From assembly GCF_018417535.1 (NCBI RefSeq), contig NZ_CP070978.1:1240001-1304000 (forward strand): DNA of 64,000 bases, read 5' to 3'. A model generated the notes under the pieces. It saw only the letters and a list, made by a program, of their open reading frames with translations. It did no database searches and had not been told where the DNA came from. The translations under genes were made by a program, and so were the position numbers. Positions 1 to 10,059 of the stretch are shown piece by piece. This DNA comes from Burkholderia pyrrocinia. Lineage in GTDB: Bacteria; Pseudomonadota; Gammaproteobacteria; Burkholderiales; Burkholderiaceae. Every line of letters begins with the position of its first letter. Within the stretch, counting starts at the first letter, position 1.

Positions 1-949
1 TGTCGGGCAGGTCCGCGAGCCGCGCGTCGGCCGCGACGCGATGCGTGTCGAGCCACGCATGCGCGAGGCGCGACGGCACCCAGTCCGCGAGCAGCGAACC
101 GATCTGGCGTTTCGACGTGCGCTTCGCGTCGAGCAGGTCATCCACCGTGTCGCGCTGCGGCAGCAGGTCGACGCGGATCGGGTCGCCGGGCTGCCAGTAG
201 CTCGAGATCTGCAGGATGCCGGGCCCGGACAGGCCGCGATGGGTCAGCAGCAGGTCCTCGACGAATTCGCCGCCGCGCTTCTTGTCGCCGGTCGATACGC
301 GCACTTCGAGCGATACGCCGGACAACGCCGCGAACGGCTCCCAGTCGTGCTGCGCGAACGTAAGCGGCACGAGCGCGGGCCGCGTATCGATGAGCTTGTG
401 ACCGAACTGCTTCGCGAGCCGGTAGCCGAAGTCCGTCGCGCCGATCTTCGGGATCGACAGGCCGCCGGTCGCGACAATCACTGCGCGCGCACCGATCGCC
501 CCGGCCTGCTGCGTGTCGAGCGTGAAGCCGTCGGCCGGCGCATGGCGCACCGCGTCGACGACGACGGGCCGGCGCCACGCGATGCCGCCCGCGTCGCACT
601 CGTGCTTCAGCACGTCGATGACCGCGTCGCTGCCGTGATCGCAAAAAAGCTGGCCCTTGTGCTTTTCGTGCCAGGTCACATGATGGCGCTTGAGCAGCCC
701 GAGGAAGTCGCGCGGCGTATAGCGCGCCAGCGCCGAGCGCGCGAAATGCGGATTCGCCGACAGGTAGTTGTCGGGGCCTGCGTACAGGTTCGTGAAGTTG
801 CAGCGGCCGCCGCCCGAGATGCGGATTTTCTCGGCGAGCCGCGGTGCGTGATCGATCAGCACGACGCGGCGGCCGAGCTGCCCGGCGACCGCGGCGCTCA
901 TCATCCCGGCGGCGCCCGCGCCGATCACGGCGATGTCATAAGTTTCCAT
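1..949 (-). CDS. FAD-dependent flavoprotein of the HI0933/YhiN family (C-terminus beyond window)
   Basis: Read on the minus strand from the ATG at 949, the product opens with [15 protein letters not shown], a GxGxxG dinucleotide-binding loop at residues 10-15, followed by the family signature [10 protein letters not shown] at about 45-54. These two motifs identify the HI0933/YhiN group of predicted NAD(FAD)-using dehydrogenases, whose substrate is not known. About 316 codons are visible; family members are near 400 residues, so the last part lies left of base 1. The gene is divergent from tsaD, with about 130 bp between the two starts. The family call is firm; the biological role is open. Confidence 0.85.
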   Translation of the reverse strand, partial: METYDIAVIGAGAAGMMSAAVAGQLGRRVVLIDHAPRLAEKIRISGGGRCNFTNLYAGPDNYLSANPHFARSALARYTPRDFLGLLKRHHVTWHEKHKGQLFCDHGSDAVIDVLKHECDAGGIAWRRPVVVDAVRHAPADGFTLDTQQAGAIGARAVIVATGGLSIPKIGATDFGYRLAKQFGHKLIDTRPALVPLTFAQHDWEPFAALSGVSLEVRVSTGDKKRGGEFVEDLLLTHRGLSGPGILQISSYWQPGDPIRVDLLPQRDTVDDLLDAKRTSKRQIGSLLADWVPSRLAHAWLDTHRVAADARLADLPD

Positions 950-1012
950 GGCGCGGATTGTACCTGCCCGGCATCGGGCCCGGGCAGCCGCCAGCGGCGG
1001 CCGTCCCTCGCC

Positions 1013-1021
1013 TGCTATACT
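1013..1021 (+). promoter_or_regulatory. Extended -10 promoter candidate for tsaD
   Basis: TGCTATACT is an extended -10 (TGn before TATACT) about 60 bp before the tsaD start, in the gap between the divergent flavoprotein gene and tsaD. No good -35 box is seen 16-18 bp upstream, as is common for extended -10 promoters. Confidence 0.45.
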
Positions 1022-1079
1022 TCCCGGTTACGTCGACCTTCCTGCGGCGCGCCCGATACGGCGCGCCCTGCCCGTACCC

Positions 1080-2120
1080 ATGCTCGTTCTCGGCATCGAA
1101 AGCTCCTGTGACGAAACCGGCCTCGCGCTCTACGACACGCAGCGCGGCCTGCTCGCGCACGCGCTCCATTCGCAGATCGCGATGCACCGCGACTACGGCG
1201 GCGTCGTGCCCGAACTCGCGTCGCGCGACCACATCCGCCGTGCGCTGCCGCTGCTCGAGGAAGTGATGGCGCAAAGCGGCACGCACCGCGACGACATCGA
1301 CGCGATCGCGTTCACCCAAGGCCCCGGCCTCGCCGGCGCGCTGCTGGTCGGCGCGAGCATCGCGAATGCGCTCGCACTCGCGTGGAACAAGCCGACCGTC
1401 GGCATCCATCACCTCGAAGGCCACCTGCTGTCGCCGCTGCTCGTCGACCAGCCGCCGCCGTTCCCGTTCGTCGCGCTGCTGGTTTCCGGCGGCCACACGC
1501 AACTGATGCGCGTGACCGACGTCGGCGTGTACGAGACGCTCGGCGAAACGCTCGACGACGCGGCCGGCGAAGCGTTCGACAAGACGGCGAAACTGATCGG
1601 CCTCGGTTATCCAGGCGGCCCGGAAGTGTCGAAGCTCGCCGAAACGGGCACGCCGGGCGCGGTCGTGCTGCCTCGCCCGATGCTGCATTCGGGCGATCTC
1701 GACTTCAGCTTCAGCGGCCTGAAGACGGCCGTGCTCACGCAGATGAAGAAGTTCGAGGCGGCGAAGCTGGCGGGCGAAGCGCTCGAACGCGCGAAAGCCG
1801 ACCTCGCGCGCGGTTTCGTCGACGCGGCCGTCGACGTGCTCGTCGCGAAGTCGCTCGCCGCGCTGAAGAAGACGAAGCTCAAGCGCCTCGTGGTCGCGGG
1901 CGGCGTCGGCGCGAACCGCCAGTTGCGCGCGGCGCTGTCGGCCGCCGCGGCCAAGCGCGGCTTCGACGTGCACTACCCCGATCTCGCACTCTGCACCGAC
2001 AACGGCGCAATGATCGCGCTCGCGGGTGCGCTGCGGCTCGGCCGCTGGCCCGAGCAGGCGAACGCCGACTACGCATTCACGGTGAAGCCGCGCTGGGATC
2101 TCGCGTCGCTCGCACGCTGA
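1080..2120 (+). CDS. tsaD: tRNA N6-threonylcarbamoyladenosine synthase subunit TsaD
   Basis: This 346-residue protein starts [14 protein letters not shown], the hallmark N-terminus of TsaD (Gcp/YgjD). It has the metal-binding HxxxH pair (His111 and His115 in HHLEGHLL), the SFSGLKTAV segment and the C-terminal TDNGAMIA motif. TsaD moves the threonylcarbamoyl group from threonylcarbamoyl-AMP to A37 of ANN-decoding tRNAs, working with TsaB and TsaE in the cytoplasm; it is usually essential. The open frame extends to 948, but the ATG at 1080 fits the family N-terminus exactly. It is transcribed alone and ends just before a strong hairpin. Confidence 0.97.
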   Translation: MLVLGIESSCDETGLALYDTQRGLLAHALHSQIAMHRDYGGVVPELASRDHIRRALPLLEEVMAQSGTHRDDIDAIAFTQGPGLAGALLVGASIANALALAWNKPTVGIHHLEGHLLSPLLVDQPPPFPFVALLVSGGHTQLMRVTDVGVYETLGETLDDAAGEAFDKTAKLIGLGYPGGPEVSKLAETGTPGAVVLPRPMLHSGDLDFSFSGLKTAVLTQMKKFEAAKLAGEALERAKADLARGFVDAAVDVLVAKSLAALKKTKLKRLVVAGGVGANRQLRAALSAAAAKRGFDVHYPDLALCTDNGAMIALAGALRLGRWPEQANADYAFTVKPRWDLASLAR

Positions 2121-2159
2121 GCCGCGCAACGCGACGCCGCACGCACCGGCACACGTACA

Positions 2160-2188
2160 AAAGGCCGCTCAAACGAGCGGCCTTTGTT
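2160..2188. terminator. Bidirectional intrinsic terminator between tsaD and folE2
   Basis: A 10-bp perfect stem, AAGGCCGCTC (2161-2170) and GAGCGGCCTT (2175-2184), with an AAAC loop and flanking A and T tracts. It lies between the convergent ends of tsaD and folE2 and can serve both. Confidence 0.85.
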
Positions 2189-2214
2189 TATCGGCGCGAC
2201 AAAACGACGCAGCG

Positions 2215-3024
2215 TTATGCAGCCTGCCGCTTGTCGCGTTCGATCAGTGCATACGCGCTGTGATTGTGGATCGACTCGAAGTTCTCGGCTTCGAGCACGT
2301 ATGCGACCACGCGCTCGTCCGCATCGAGACGCTGCGCGACGTCGCGCACGAGATCCTCGACGAACTTCGGGTTCTCGTATGCACGCTCGGTGACGAACTT
2401 CTCGTCCGGCCGCTTCAGCAGGCCCCACAATTCGCACGACGCCTCTTCCTCCGCGATGCGGATCAGCGCCTCGACCGGCAGGTCGGCCGCGAGTTCGGCG
2501 TCGATCGTCACGTGCGAGCGCTGGTTGTGCGCGCCGTACTGCGAGATCTTCTTCGAGCACGGGCAAAGGCTCGTCACGGGCACGAGCACCTTCAGGAACA
2601 GGCGCGTGTCGCCGTTGCGGCTTTCGCCCGCGAGCGTCACTTCATAGTCGAGCAGGCTCTGCACGCCGGACACCGGCGCGGTCTTGTTCACGAAGTACGG
2701 GAACGTGACCTCGATCCGGCCGGCCTCGGCCTCGAGCTTCTCGAGCATCGCCGCGAGCATCGCGCGGAAGCGCTCGACCGTCAGCGGCGCGCGGTTCTCT
2801 TCGAGCAGCGCGACGAAGCGCGACATGTGCGTGCCCTTCTGGTCGGCCGGCAGGCGGACGTCGAGGTTCCAGACGCCAACGGTCGGCTGCACGTCGCCGC
2901 TTTCGGTACGCACCGTCAACGGATGCCGGACCGCCTTCACGCCCACGCGCTGAATCGGAATCTGACGGGTATCCACCGTGCTCTGCACGTCGGGCATCAC
3001 GAAGGCGGGGTTCATCTGGTTCAT
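2215..3024 (-). CDS. folE2: GTP cyclohydrolase FolE2 (type IB)
   Basis: The 269-residue product starts [14 protein letters not shown]. It carries the FolE2 signature around the metal-site cysteine ([18 protein letters not shown], Cys154/Cys156 and His166). FolE2 converts GTP to 7,8-dihydroneopterin triphosphate, the entry step to folate and also to queuosine precursors. It is the variant that works with metals other than zinc. The frame is open up to 3075, but MNQMNPAF at 3024 is the natural start. It lies downstream of dxs on the same strand, but hairpins at 3093-3175 probably separate the two. No convincing Zur box was seen. Confidence 0.95.
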   Translation of the reverse strand: MNQMNPAFVMPDVQSTVDTRQIPIQRVGVKAVRHPLTVRTESGDVQPTVGVWNLDVRLPADQKGTHMSRFVALLEENRAPLTVERFRAMLAAMLEKLEAEAGRIEVTFPYFVNKTAPVSGVQSLLDYEVTLAGESRNGDTRLFLKVLVPVTSLCPCSKKISQYGAHNQRSHVTIDAELAADLPVEALIRIAEEEASCELWGLLKRPDEKFVTERAYENPKFVEDLVRDVAQRLDADERVVAYVLEAENFESIHNHSAYALIERDKRQAA

Positions 3025-3083
3025 CTTGTTCAATCCTTGTAAACCGCGCGTTCGACGACGCGCACGCCGCGTCACGCGGCAGC

Positions 3084-3175
3084 CGGAAAAGCAACATGGG
3101 CCCGCAGGCCCATGTTTTCCGCATCAATGAAGACCGGTTGCGCCAGTCGCACCGGCGCCGCCCGCAGGCGGCGCC
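3084..3175 (-). terminator. Double hairpin terminator region after dxs
   Basis: Two perfect stems follow dxs. The first has arms at 3154-3162 and 3167-3175 (GGCGCCGCC and its complement). The second has arms at 3093-3102 and 3107-3116 (AACATGGGCC and its complement). Both have a 4-base loop that reads TGCG on the transcribed strand. The distal one is followed by GCTTTTCC on the minus strand, which makes it the likelier terminator of dxs. Confidence 0.6.
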
Positions 3176-3178
3176 AGC

Positions 3179-5083
3179 TTATGCGACGCGCTTCGCCTGA
3201 CCGGCGACGTCGGCCGCCGGGTTCAGGAAGCGTTCGCGAATCGATTTCGCGATGCCCGCGCCGTCGAGGCCGCATTGCGACAGCAGCTTCGCGGGGTCAC
3301 CGTGATCGATGAACAGGTCAGGGAGGCCCAATTGTAGTACGGGTCGGATAACCCCACTCTCCATCAGGGCTTCCACGCAGGCCGAGCCCGCACCGCCCAT
3401 CACGCAGCCTTCCTCGACCGTGACGAGGTAGTCGTGCGTCTCGGCGAGTTCGCGCACGAGCGCCGCGTCGACCGGCTTCACGAAGCGCATGTTCGCGACG
3501 GTTGCATCGAGCTCCTCGGCCGCGGCGAGCGACGGTGCGACCATCGTGCCGAATGCGAGGATCGCGACACGCTTGCCTTCCTGCTGCGCCGTGCGGCGAC
3601 GCACTTCACCCTTGCCGAGCGGGATCTCGGTGAATTCCTTCACCGTCGGCACGCCCGTGCCCGCGCCGCGCGGATAGCGCACCGCGGTCGGGTTCGGCTG
3701 CTGCAGCGCGGTGTGCAGCATCTGGCGGCATTCGTTCTCGTCGGATGCGGCCATGATCGTCATGTTCGGGATGCAGCGCATGAACGCGAGATCGTATGCA
3801 CCCGCGTGCGTCGCGCCGTCCGCGCCGACGAGGCCCGCGCGGTCGATCGCGAACACGACCGGCAGGTTCTGCAGTGCGACGTCGTGGATCAGTTGATCGT
3901 ACGCACGCTGCAGGAACGTCGAGTAGATCGCGACGACCGGCTTGAGCCCTTCGGTCGCGAGGCCGCCCGCGAACGTCACCGCGTGCTGCTCGGCGATGCC
4001 GACGTCGTAGTAGCGATCCTTGAAGCGCTTCTCGAACTCGACCATGCCCGAGCCTTCGCGCATCGCGGGCGTGATGCCGACGACACGCGTATCGCGCTCG
4101 GCTTCATCGCACAGCCACTCGCCGAACACTTGCGTGTACGTCTTCTTCGCGGGCGCGGTCGACGGCTTGATGCCTTCGGCCGGATTGAACTTGCCGGGGC
4201 CGTGATAGAGCACGGGATCGGCTTCGGCGAGCTTGTAGCCCTGGCCTTTCTTCGTCACCACGTGCAGGAACTGCGGGCCGCGCAGTTCGCGGATGTTCTG
4301 CAGCGTCGGGATCAGCGAATCGAGATCGTGACCGTCGATCGGGCCGATATAGTTGAAGCCGAACTCTTCGAACAGCGTGGCCGGCACAACCATGCCCTTC
4401 GCGTGCTCCTCGAGCTTGCGCGCGAGTTCGAGTACCGGCGGCGCAACGCTCAGCACGCGCTCGACGCCCGCGCGAGCAGCGGCGTAGAAGCGGCCCGACA
4501 TCAGGCGTGCGAGATGGCGATTCAGCGCGCCGACCGGCGGCGAGATCGACATGTCGTTGTCGTTCAGGATCACGAGCACTTTCGCATCTTCCGACACGCC
4601 CGCGTTGTTCATCGCCTCGAACGCCATGCCGGCCGTCATCGCGCCGTCGCCGATCACGGCGATCGAGAAGCGGTCGTCACCGTTCAACTGGCTGCCGATC
4701 GCCATGCCGAGCGCGGCCGAGATCGACGTGCTCGAGTGCGCGGTGCCGAACGTGTCGTATTCCGACTCCGAACGGCGCGGGAAACCCGAGATGCCGTCCT
4801 GCTGACGCAGCGAATGCATCTGGTCGCGACGGCCGGTCAAAATCTTGTGCGGATAGGTCTGGTGGCCCACATCCCAGACGATGCGATCGTTCGGCGTGTT
4901 GAACACGTAGTGCAACGCGATCGTCAGCTCGACCGTCCCGAGGTTGGACGACAAATGGCCGCCCGTCTTCGACACGCTGTCGAGCACGAACGCGCGCAGT
5001 TCATCCGCGAGCGGTTGCAGTTGGCGACGATCGAGGCGGCGCAAATCCGCCGGGTCGTCGATGGTTTTCAGCAAGTCGTACAT
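3179..5083 (-). CDS. dxs: 1-deoxy-D-xylulose-5-phosphate synthase
   Basis: The 634-residue protein begins [17 protein letters not shown] and has the thiamine diphosphate motif (GDGAMTAG near 145-152, ending NDNDMSI near 174-180) and the transketolase-type middle domain ([16 protein letters not shown]). Length matches Dxs. The enzyme joins pyruvate and glyceraldehyde 3-phosphate to give DXP, the first step of the MEP isoprenoid pathway and a precursor for thiamine and pyridoxal. The upstream frame extension to 5119 is not needed. It is the last gene of xseB-ispA-dxs, 81 bp after ispA, so one operon supplies both the MEP entry enzyme and a prenyl diphosphate synthase. Confidence 0.97.
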   Translation of the reverse strand: MYDLLKTIDDPADLRRLDRRQLQPLADELRAFVLDSVSKTGGHLSSNLGTVELTIALHYVFNTPNDRIVWDVGHQTYPHKILTGRRDQMHSLRQQDGISGFPRRSESEYDTFGTAHSSTSISAALGMAIGSQLNGDDRFSIAVIGDGAMTAGMAFEAMNNAGVSEDAKVLVILNDNDMSISPPVGALNRHLARLMSGRFYAAARAGVERVLSVAPPVLELARKLEEHAKGMVVPATLFEEFGFNYIGPIDGHDLDSLIPTLQNIRELRGPQFLHVVTKKGQGYKLAEADPVLYHGPGKFNPAEGIKPSTAPAKKTYTQVFGEWLCDEAERDTRVVGITPAMREGSGMVEFEKRFKDRYYDVGIAEQHAVTFAGGLATEGLKPVVAIYSTFLQRAYDQLIHDVALQNLPVVFAIDRAGLVGADGATHAGAYDLAFMRCIPNMTIMAASDENECRQMLHTALQQPNPTAVRYPRGAGTGVPTVKEFTEIPLGKGEVRRRTAQQEGKRVAILAFGTMVAPSLAAAEELDATVANMRFVKPVDAALVRELAETHDYLVTVEEGCVMGGAGSACVEALMESGVIRPVLQLGLPDLFIDHGDPAKLLSQCGLDGAGIAKSIRERFLNPAADVAGQAKRVA

Positions 5084-5164
5084 CGTCGTTCCATTGTAGG
5101 AAATCAAACGCGCCCGCATTCTATTGCACGCACCGTGGCGTGTGCGCGGCGGCGGGCTTTCGCG

Positions 5165-6049
5165 TCAGCTGACCCGGTTCACCACCAGGTCGGCAAGTTC
5201 GGCGAGACGCTGTGCGCGTGCGCCGAACGGTTTCAGCGCGTCGTGCGCTTCGGCGCGCAGTTGTGCTGCGAGCTCGCGCGACGCCTCGAGGCCGAGGATC
5301 GATACGTAGGTCGGCTTGTCGTTCGCCGCGTCCTTGCCGGCCGTCTTGCCGAGCGTCGCCGAATCGGTCGTGACGTCGAGAATATCGTCGACGACCTGGA
5401 AGGCCAGGCCCACGGCCGCCGCGTAGACATCGAGCGCGGCCATCGTTTCCGCAGACGGCGTCTCGCCGGCCAGCGCGCCCATCCGCACTGCCGCGCGCAG
5501 CAGCGCGCCCGTCTTCATCCGGTGCATCGTCTCGAGCTGCTCGCGCGTCAGCTTGAGGCCGACGCTCGACAGGTCGATCGCCTGCCCGCCGGCCATGCCG
5601 AGCGAGCCGCTCGCGAGCGCAAGCTCGCGCACGAGCGCCGCCTGCTGCACCGGCGACAGCGCATCGGCGTCGGTCAGTGCGACGAACGCCTGCGACTGCA
5701 GCGCATCGCCGACGAGCAGTGCCGTCGGCTCGTCGTACTGCACGTGCACGGTCGGCTTGCCGCGGCGCAGCGCGTCGTCGTCCATGCACGGCATGTCGTC
5801 GTGCACGAGCGAGTAGACGTGGATCATCTCCAGCGCCGCCGCCGCCGCATTGCGCGCCGCTTCCGTCGCGCCGGTCAGCTCGCCTGCTGCATGGCACAGC
5901 AGCGGGCGAACGCGTTTGCCGCCGCCGAGGACCGCATAGCGCATCGCCTCGTGGAGTTGCGCGGGCATCGCGGTGTCAGCGGGCAGGTAGTGACCGAGTG
6001 CGTCCTCGACGCGGTCGAGCACGGACCGCATCCATTGTTCGAATGTCAT
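5165..6049 (-). CDS. ispA: Geranyl/farnesyl diphosphate synthase
   Basis: The 294-residue product shows both aspartate-rich motifs of short-chain trans-prenyl diphosphate synthases: DDMPCMD at 84-90 and DDILD at 221-225, plus the GGGKRVRP substrate loop at 42-49. It condenses isopentenyl diphosphate with dimethylallyl and geranyl diphosphate to give farnesyl diphosphate for quinones and undecaprenyl phosphate. The start at 6049 overlaps the xseB stop by four bases (ATGA), which implies translational coupling. The longer open frame to 6160 lies inside xseB and is rejected. Confidence 0.95.
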   Translation of the reverse strand: MTFEQWMRSVLDRVEDALGHYLPADTAMPAQLHEAMRYAVLGGGKRVRPLLCHAAGELTGATEAARNAAAAALEMIHVYSLVHDDMPCMDDDALRRGKPTVHVQYDEPTALLVGDALQSQAFVALTDADALSPVQQAALVRELALASGSLGMAGGQAIDLSSVGLKLTREQLETMHRMKTGALLRAAVRMGALAGETPSAETMAALDVYAAAVGLAFQVVDDILDVTTDSATLGKTAGKDAANDKPTYVSILGLEASRELAAQLRAEAHDALKPFGARAQRLAELADLVVNRVS

Positions 6050-6354
6050 AGATCGTCGTCTTCGCCGTCCGTGGCGGCCGTTCCGGACGAAAGCGGCTTC
6101 AGCGTCGCGCCGTCGAGCACGCGAACCTGCTGCTCCACTTTCTCGAGCTGCTGTTGGCAAAACGCAACGAGGGTCGCACCGCGGCGGTACGCCGCCAGCG
6201 AATCCTCGAGGCTCAACGCGCCGCCTTCCATCCGGGCAACCAGCGTCTCGAGTTCCGCGAGCGCCATCTCATAATTGTCCGGCAACGGTTCGGTGTCATT
6301 GCCGGGCGGCGTGGCGCCTGGGGATGCGGTTTTCGCCATGGACGAGGGTGTCAA
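6046..6354 (-). CDS. xseB: Exodeoxyribonuclease VII small subunit
   Basis: A short acidic helical protein (102 residues from 6354, or 97 from the in-frame ATG at 6339) with the XseB core: NYEMALAELETLVARMEGG, then LEDSLAAYRRGATLVAFCQQQLEKVEQQV. XseB binds XseA to form exonuclease VII, which degrades single-stranded DNA in both directions. It leads the xseB-ispA-dxs operon, an arrangement seen widely in proteobacteria. The DDD-rich tail is usual for the family. The start is uncertain between the two ATGs. Confidence 0.92.
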   Translation of the reverse strand: MTPSSMAKTASPGATPPGNDTEPLPDNYEMALAELETLVARMEGGALSLEDSLAAYRRGATLVAFCQQQLEKVEQQVRVLDGATLKPLSSGTAATDGEDDDL

Positions 6355-6485
6355 ATTTCAAAACAAGTCGGACATTCTACGGCAAAAGAGAATTCTCCGA
6401 CCTGCCGACTTGGGCAGCCCTGCACATATTCCGGCCCCATCTTCGACACACAGTGTGCGCCTCCCGATTGTCTGCCGACAAAAAA

Positions 6486-6538
6486 TTGACACAAATCAGG
6501 CACTTATTCCTAGCCTTGCGAGGCGAACCGGGTATAAT
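6486..6538 (+). promoter_or_regulatory. Promoter-like region upstream of the Rieske gene
   Basis: A perfect -10 hexamer TATAAT lies at 6533-6538 and a perfect TTGACA at 6486-6491, in an A/T-richer stretch between the divergent xseB and Rieske genes. They are 41 bp apart, so they cannot form one sigma-70 promoter. The -10 box is well placed for the downstream gene; its -35 is weak. Confidence 0.35.
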
Positions 6539-6610
6539 TCCCCGTTTCCCTAAATCGATTTTTCGATGGTTGGGTTGTTCACTGCTTTCACGCTAACACC
6601 GGGAGTGGGA

Positions 6611-7717
6611 ATGTCCAATCTGAGCGATGCGCTTCAGTTGAAGTCGGCCCACAGCCAGCTTCCAGTCACTGCATATTTCGATGAGGCGCTACTCGAGCGC
6701 GAGATCGAAACCCTCTTCAAGAAAGGACCTCGTTACATCGGGCACGAGTTGATGGTGCCCGAGGCGGGGGATTATTTTGCGCTGCCTTCCGAGAAGGAAG
6801 GCCGCGTGCTGGTCCGCAACCAGACGAACCAGATCGAACTGCTGTCGAACGTCTGCCGCCACCGGCAGGCGATCATGCTCAACGGGCGCGGCCACGCGCA
6901 GAACATCGTGTGCCCGCTGCACCGCTGGACCTACGATCTGGAAGGCGAGCTGCTCGGCGCGCCGCACTTCCCCGACAAGCCGTGCCTGAACCTCGGCAAG
7001 AGCCCGCTGCAGAACTGGCAGGGGCTGCTGTTCGAGGCCGAAGGCCGGAATGTCGCGCGCGACCTCGCCAATCTCGGCACGAAGCATCACTTCGACTTCT
7101 CCGAATACCACTTCGATCACGTCGAAGTGCACGAGTGCGATTACAACTGGAAGACGTTCATCGAGGTCTACCTCGAGGATTACCACGTCGTCCCGTTCCA
7201 CCCGGGGCTCGGCAGCTTCGTGTCGTGCGACGACCTCAAGTGGGAGTTCGGCGACTGGTACAGCGTGCAGACGGTCGGCGTGCACAACGCCCTGGCGAAG
7301 CCGGGCAGCGCGACTTACCAGAAATGGCACGAGCAGGTGCTGAAGTTCCGCAACGGCGTGCCGCCGGAGTTCGGCGCGATCTGGATGGTCTACTACCCGG
7401 GCCTGATGATCGAGTGGTATCCGCACGTGCTCGTCGTGTCGTGGCTGATCCCGCGCGGCCCGCAGAAGACGACCAACATCGTCGAGTTCTATTACCCCGA
7501 GGAAATCGCGCTGTTCGAACGCGAATTCGTCGAGGCCGAGCGCGCCGCCTATATGGAAACGGCCGTCGAGGACGACGAGATCGCGATGCGGATGGACGCA
7601 GGCCGCCGTGCGCTGATGGCCCGCGGCGAGTCGCAGGTCGGCCCGTACCAGAGCCCGATGGAAGACGGCATGCAGCACTTCCACGAGTTCCTGCGCCGCC
7701 ACCTCGGCGACATCTGA
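6611..7717 (+). CDS. Rieske [2Fe-2S] ring-hydroxylating oxygenase alpha-subunit type protein
   Basis: A 368-residue protein from the ATG at 6611 (MSNLSDALQL). It has a Rieske cluster site CxH-x16-CxxH (Cys82, His84, Cys101, His104) and a mononuclear iron site with His192 and His197 (EDYHVVPFH). This is the two-domain layout of aromatic-ring-hydroxylating oxygenase large subunits. No beta subunit, ferredoxin or reductase gene lies next to it, so the substrate and electron donor are unknown. It stands alone between xseB (divergent) and a strong terminator. Confidence 0.88.
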   Translation: MSNLSDALQLKSAHSQLPVTAYFDEALLEREIETLFKKGPRYIGHELMVPEAGDYFALPSEKEGRVLVRNQTNQIELLSNVCRHRQAIMLNGRGHAQNIVCPLHRWTYDLEGELLGAPHFPDKPCLNLGKSPLQNWQGLLFEAEGRNVARDLANLGTKHHFDFSEYHFDHVEVHECDYNWKTFIEVYLEDYHVVPFHPGLGSFVSCDDLKWEFGDWYSVQTVGVHNALAKPGSATYQKWHEQVLKFRNGVPPEFGAIWMVYYPGLMIEWYPHVLVVSWLIPRGPQKTTNIVEFYYPEEIALFEREFVEAERAAYMETAVEDDEIAMRMDAGRRALMARGESQVGPYQSPMEDGMQHFHEFLRRHLGDI

Positions 7718-7760
7718 CGGCCGGTGCGGCGCTTTGACGCCGCACGGCATCCGGCAGACG

Positions 7761-7789
7761 AAAAGACGGGCTTCGGCCCGTCTTTTTTT
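7761..7789 (+). terminator. Intrinsic terminator after the Rieske gene
   Basis: An 11-bp stem (7761-7771 with 7776-7786) around a TTCG tetraloop followed by a run of seven T. This is a textbook rho-independent terminator 43 bp after the Rieske stop codon. Confidence 0.92.
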
Positions 7790-7834
7790 GTTTAGACTTG
7801 GAGTGTCAGGTCATTTGCACTCCAGGGAGCCGTC

Positions 7835-8704
7835 ATGCCACACACTCATTACACCACGCTCATCTCCGCCGCCAATCTCGCCGAGCGCCTGGCCGCGGCG
7901 CCCGGCAGCGTCGTGCTGTTCGACTGCCGCTTCGATCTCGTCGATCCCGGCGCGGGCGAAGCCGCGTATGCGGCCGGCCACATCCCCGGCGCGCAGTACC
8001 TTCATCTCGACCGCGACCTGTCGGGCCGCAAGACGGGCACCAACGGCCGCCATCCGCTGCCGACCCGCGATGCACTCGCCACGCTGCTCGCGAGCCGTGG
8101 CCTCAAGCAGGGCCAGCAGGTCGTCGCGTACGATGCGCAAGGCGGCGCGTATGCGGCACGCCTGTGGTGGCTGCTGCGCTGGCTCGGCCACGATTCGGTC
8201 ACCGTGCTCGACGGCGGCCTGCAGGCCTGGGAAGCAGCCGGCCAGCCGCTGACGGCCGACGTACCGCAACCGGCCGCCGGTGATTTCCGCGCGGCAACGC
8301 CGCTCGAATCGACGGTCGACGCGGCAGCCGTGCTGGCGAACGTGACGTCGCGCACGCGCGTCGTGATCGATGCTCGCGCACCGGACCGCTATCGCGGCGA
8401 AAACGAAACGATCGATCGTGTAGGCGGCCACATCCCTGGCGCACGCAACCGGTTCTTCAAGGACAACCTGAACGCCGACGGCCGCTTCAAGACCGGCCAT
8501 GAACTGCGCGAGACGTTCTCCACGCTGCTGGCGGGCACCGAACCGAACCTCGTGATCCTGCAGTGCGGCTCCGGCGTCACCGCGTGCCACAACGCGCTTG
8601 CGCTGGAGATCGCGGGGCTGCACGGCGCATCGCTGTATCCGGGCTCGTGGAGCGAATGGAGCGCCGATCCGTCGCGGCCGATCGCGACCGGCCCGAACCC
8701 GTAA
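7835..8704 (+). CDS. sseA: Thiosulfate/3-mercaptopyruvate sulfurtransferase (tandem rhodanese)
   Basis: A 289-residue protein with two rhodanese domains. The N-terminal copy (about 10-135) is inactive and keeps GHIPGAQYLHLD. The C-terminal copy (about 165-285) has GGHIPGARN and the active loop CGSGVTA with catalytic Cys244. The CGSGVTA loop favours 3-mercaptopyruvate as sulfur donor over thiosulfate, which is the basis for the sseA symbol. It moves a sulfane sulfur to cyanide or thiols in the cytoplasm. It is a single gene, convergent with the dienelactone hydrolase. Confidence 0.88.
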   Translation: MPHTHYTTLISAANLAERLAAAPGSVVLFDCRFDLVDPGAGEAAYAAGHIPGAQYLHLDRDLSGRKTGTNGRHPLPTRDALATLLASRGLKQGQQVVAYDAQGGAYAARLWWLLRWLGHDSVTVLDGGLQAWEAAGQPLTADVPQPAAGDFRAATPLESTVDAAAVLANVTSRTRVVIDARAPDRYRGENETIDRVGGHIPGARNRFFKDNLNADGRFKTGHELRETFSTLLAGTEPNLVILQCGSGVTACHNALALEIAGLHGASLYPGSWSEWSADPSRPIATGPNP

Positions 8705-8762
8705 TCCGGCGCGCGGCGCACCGGCGAAGCGAAGCGGCGGCCATTCGGCCGCCGCGTTCCGT

Positions 8763-9638
8763 TTACATCACGCCGAACTTGTGGAACCACGCGATCGCGC
8801 GCTTCCAGCCGTCCTCGGCATCGGCCTTGACATAGCTCGGCCGGTAGTCGGCGAAGAACGCGTGGCCGGCATCCGGATACACGACGATCTCTGATTCGCG
8901 CGCGAGCTTCGAGTCGCTCGCCTGGATCGCCTTGCGCATGTCCGCGAGCGACGCCTGCGTGATGTTCGTATCCTTCTCGCCGTACAGCCCGAGCACGGGC
9001 ACCTTCAGCGACGCCGCATGATCGACCGGATTGAACGGCGTCATCTCGTCGGTCTTGCCTTCGACGAACCCGTACCACGCAACGGCCGCACGCACGTGCG
9101 GATTGTGTTCGGCATACAGCCACGCCTGGCGGCCGCCCCAGCAGAACCCCGTCACGCCGAGACGCGCCAGGTCGCCACCGTTCTTGCCGGCCCATGCAAC
9201 CGTCGCATCGAGATCCTCCGTGACCTGCCGGTCCGGCACCTTGCTGACGATGTTGTCGACGAGCGCCTGGATCGTCGGATACTTCGACACGTTGCCCTGC
9301 CGCGCGAACAGGTCGGGCGCGATCGCGAGGTAGCCGAGCTTCGCGAAGCGGCGGCAGACATCGGCGATATGCGCGTGCACGGCGAAGATCTCGTGGATCA
9401 CGATGATGACCGGCAGGTTCGTCTTGCCGGCCGGCTGCGCGCGATAGGCCGGCACGCTCGCGTCGCCGGAGCGGATCTCGACGGTGTCGACGTCCAGCCC
9501 GGCACTGTCGGTCGTGACCGTCTGCGCCGAAACGGGCAGCACGGCTGCCGCGAAAGTGCCGCCCAGCGCGGCCTGCATGAACTTGCGGCGCGAGAACGGG
9601 ACGTGGGGGACCAGGCTGTCGACTTCGGGTTTCAACAT
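8763..9638 (-). CDS. Dienelactone hydrolase family protein with Tat signal
   Basis: The 291-residue product begins MLKPEVDSLVPHVPFSRRKFMQAALGG. SRRKFM (16-21) plus the following hydrophobic stretch is a twin-arginine signal, so the mature enzyme should be periplasmic. The alpha/beta-hydrolase core has the cysteine nucleophile of dienelactone hydrolases in GFCWGG (Cys166), Asp223 (YGEKD) and His259 (DAGHAF), a complete Cys-Asp-His triad. Classic dienelactone hydrolases open lactones in chlorocatechol breakdown, but no such pathway genes are nearby, so the substrate is unknown. The ATG at 9638 is preferred over an upstream start at 9746. Confidence 0.88.
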   Translation of the reverse strand: MLKPEVDSLVPHVPFSRRKFMQAALGGTFAAAVLPVSAQTVTTDSAGLDVDTVEIRSGDASVPAYRAQPAGKTNLPVIIVIHEIFAVHAHIADVCRRFAKLGYLAIAPDLFARQGNVSKYPTIQALVDNIVSKVPDRQVTEDLDATVAWAGKNGGDLARLGVTGFCWGGRQAWLYAEHNPHVRAAVAWYGFVEGKTDEMTPFNPVDHAASLKVPVLGLYGEKDTNITQASLADMRKAIQASDSKLARESEIVVYPDAGHAFFADYRPSYVKADAEDGWKRAIAWFHKFGVM

Positions 9639-9989
9639 GAATGCACTCCTCGATTGGGCGCCGCCGTCATGATCGTGGATGCGGCATGACGGGGCATCGC
9701 GCCGGCGCGCGGCGCGGATGTCGCGGCGGTTGGCACCCCGCCGCAAGCGGAAACCCGGACAAGATGCCCAATAATCCGTTGTTGCGTCAACTGTCAGATG
9801 TGTAAGACTCGATTACGACTCGTCGATTCGACCGCATCGGTCGTGGCGTCGAAGCCCGCCGACAACCGGCCGAATCGCGGCGCGGCCTGCGTGTATCGAT
9901 CGCCGTTGCGCGACCGGATGCTTGCGGATTGAAAAAACGCGTGGACGATATCGCCCGGCAAGCACACGCGCGATCACCTGGCCAACCGC
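9639..9989. other. Intergenic stretch without a gene
   Basis: About 350 bp between the dienelactone hydrolase start and the ndh terminator. Both flanking genes are on the minus strand, so this holds the hydrolase promoter. No coding frame, repeat or convincing promoter motif was seen. Confidence 0.5.
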
Positions 9990-10041
9990 AAAAAAACAGC
10001 GGGCGGAGGACACGCACGACGTGCGCACTCCCCCGCCCGCT
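9990..10041 (-). terminator. Intrinsic terminator after ndh
   Basis: On the minus strand a long imperfect GC-rich stem with outer arms AGCGGGCGG and CCGCCCGCT and inner arms around GCACGACGTGC is followed by seven T residues. It starts 19 bp after the ndh stop. Confidence 0.88.
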
Positions 10042-10059
10042 CCGCGCGCGAACGCCCGG

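Noticed and set aside
3434..6274. 946-codon open frame on the plus strand
   Set aside because: It is antisense to dxs, ispA and xseB and shows no motif; those genes explain the DNA.
6486..6538. TTGACA and TATAAT as a single sigma-70 promoter
   Set aside because: The spacing is 41 bp instead of 16-18; only the -10 box is kept as a candidate.
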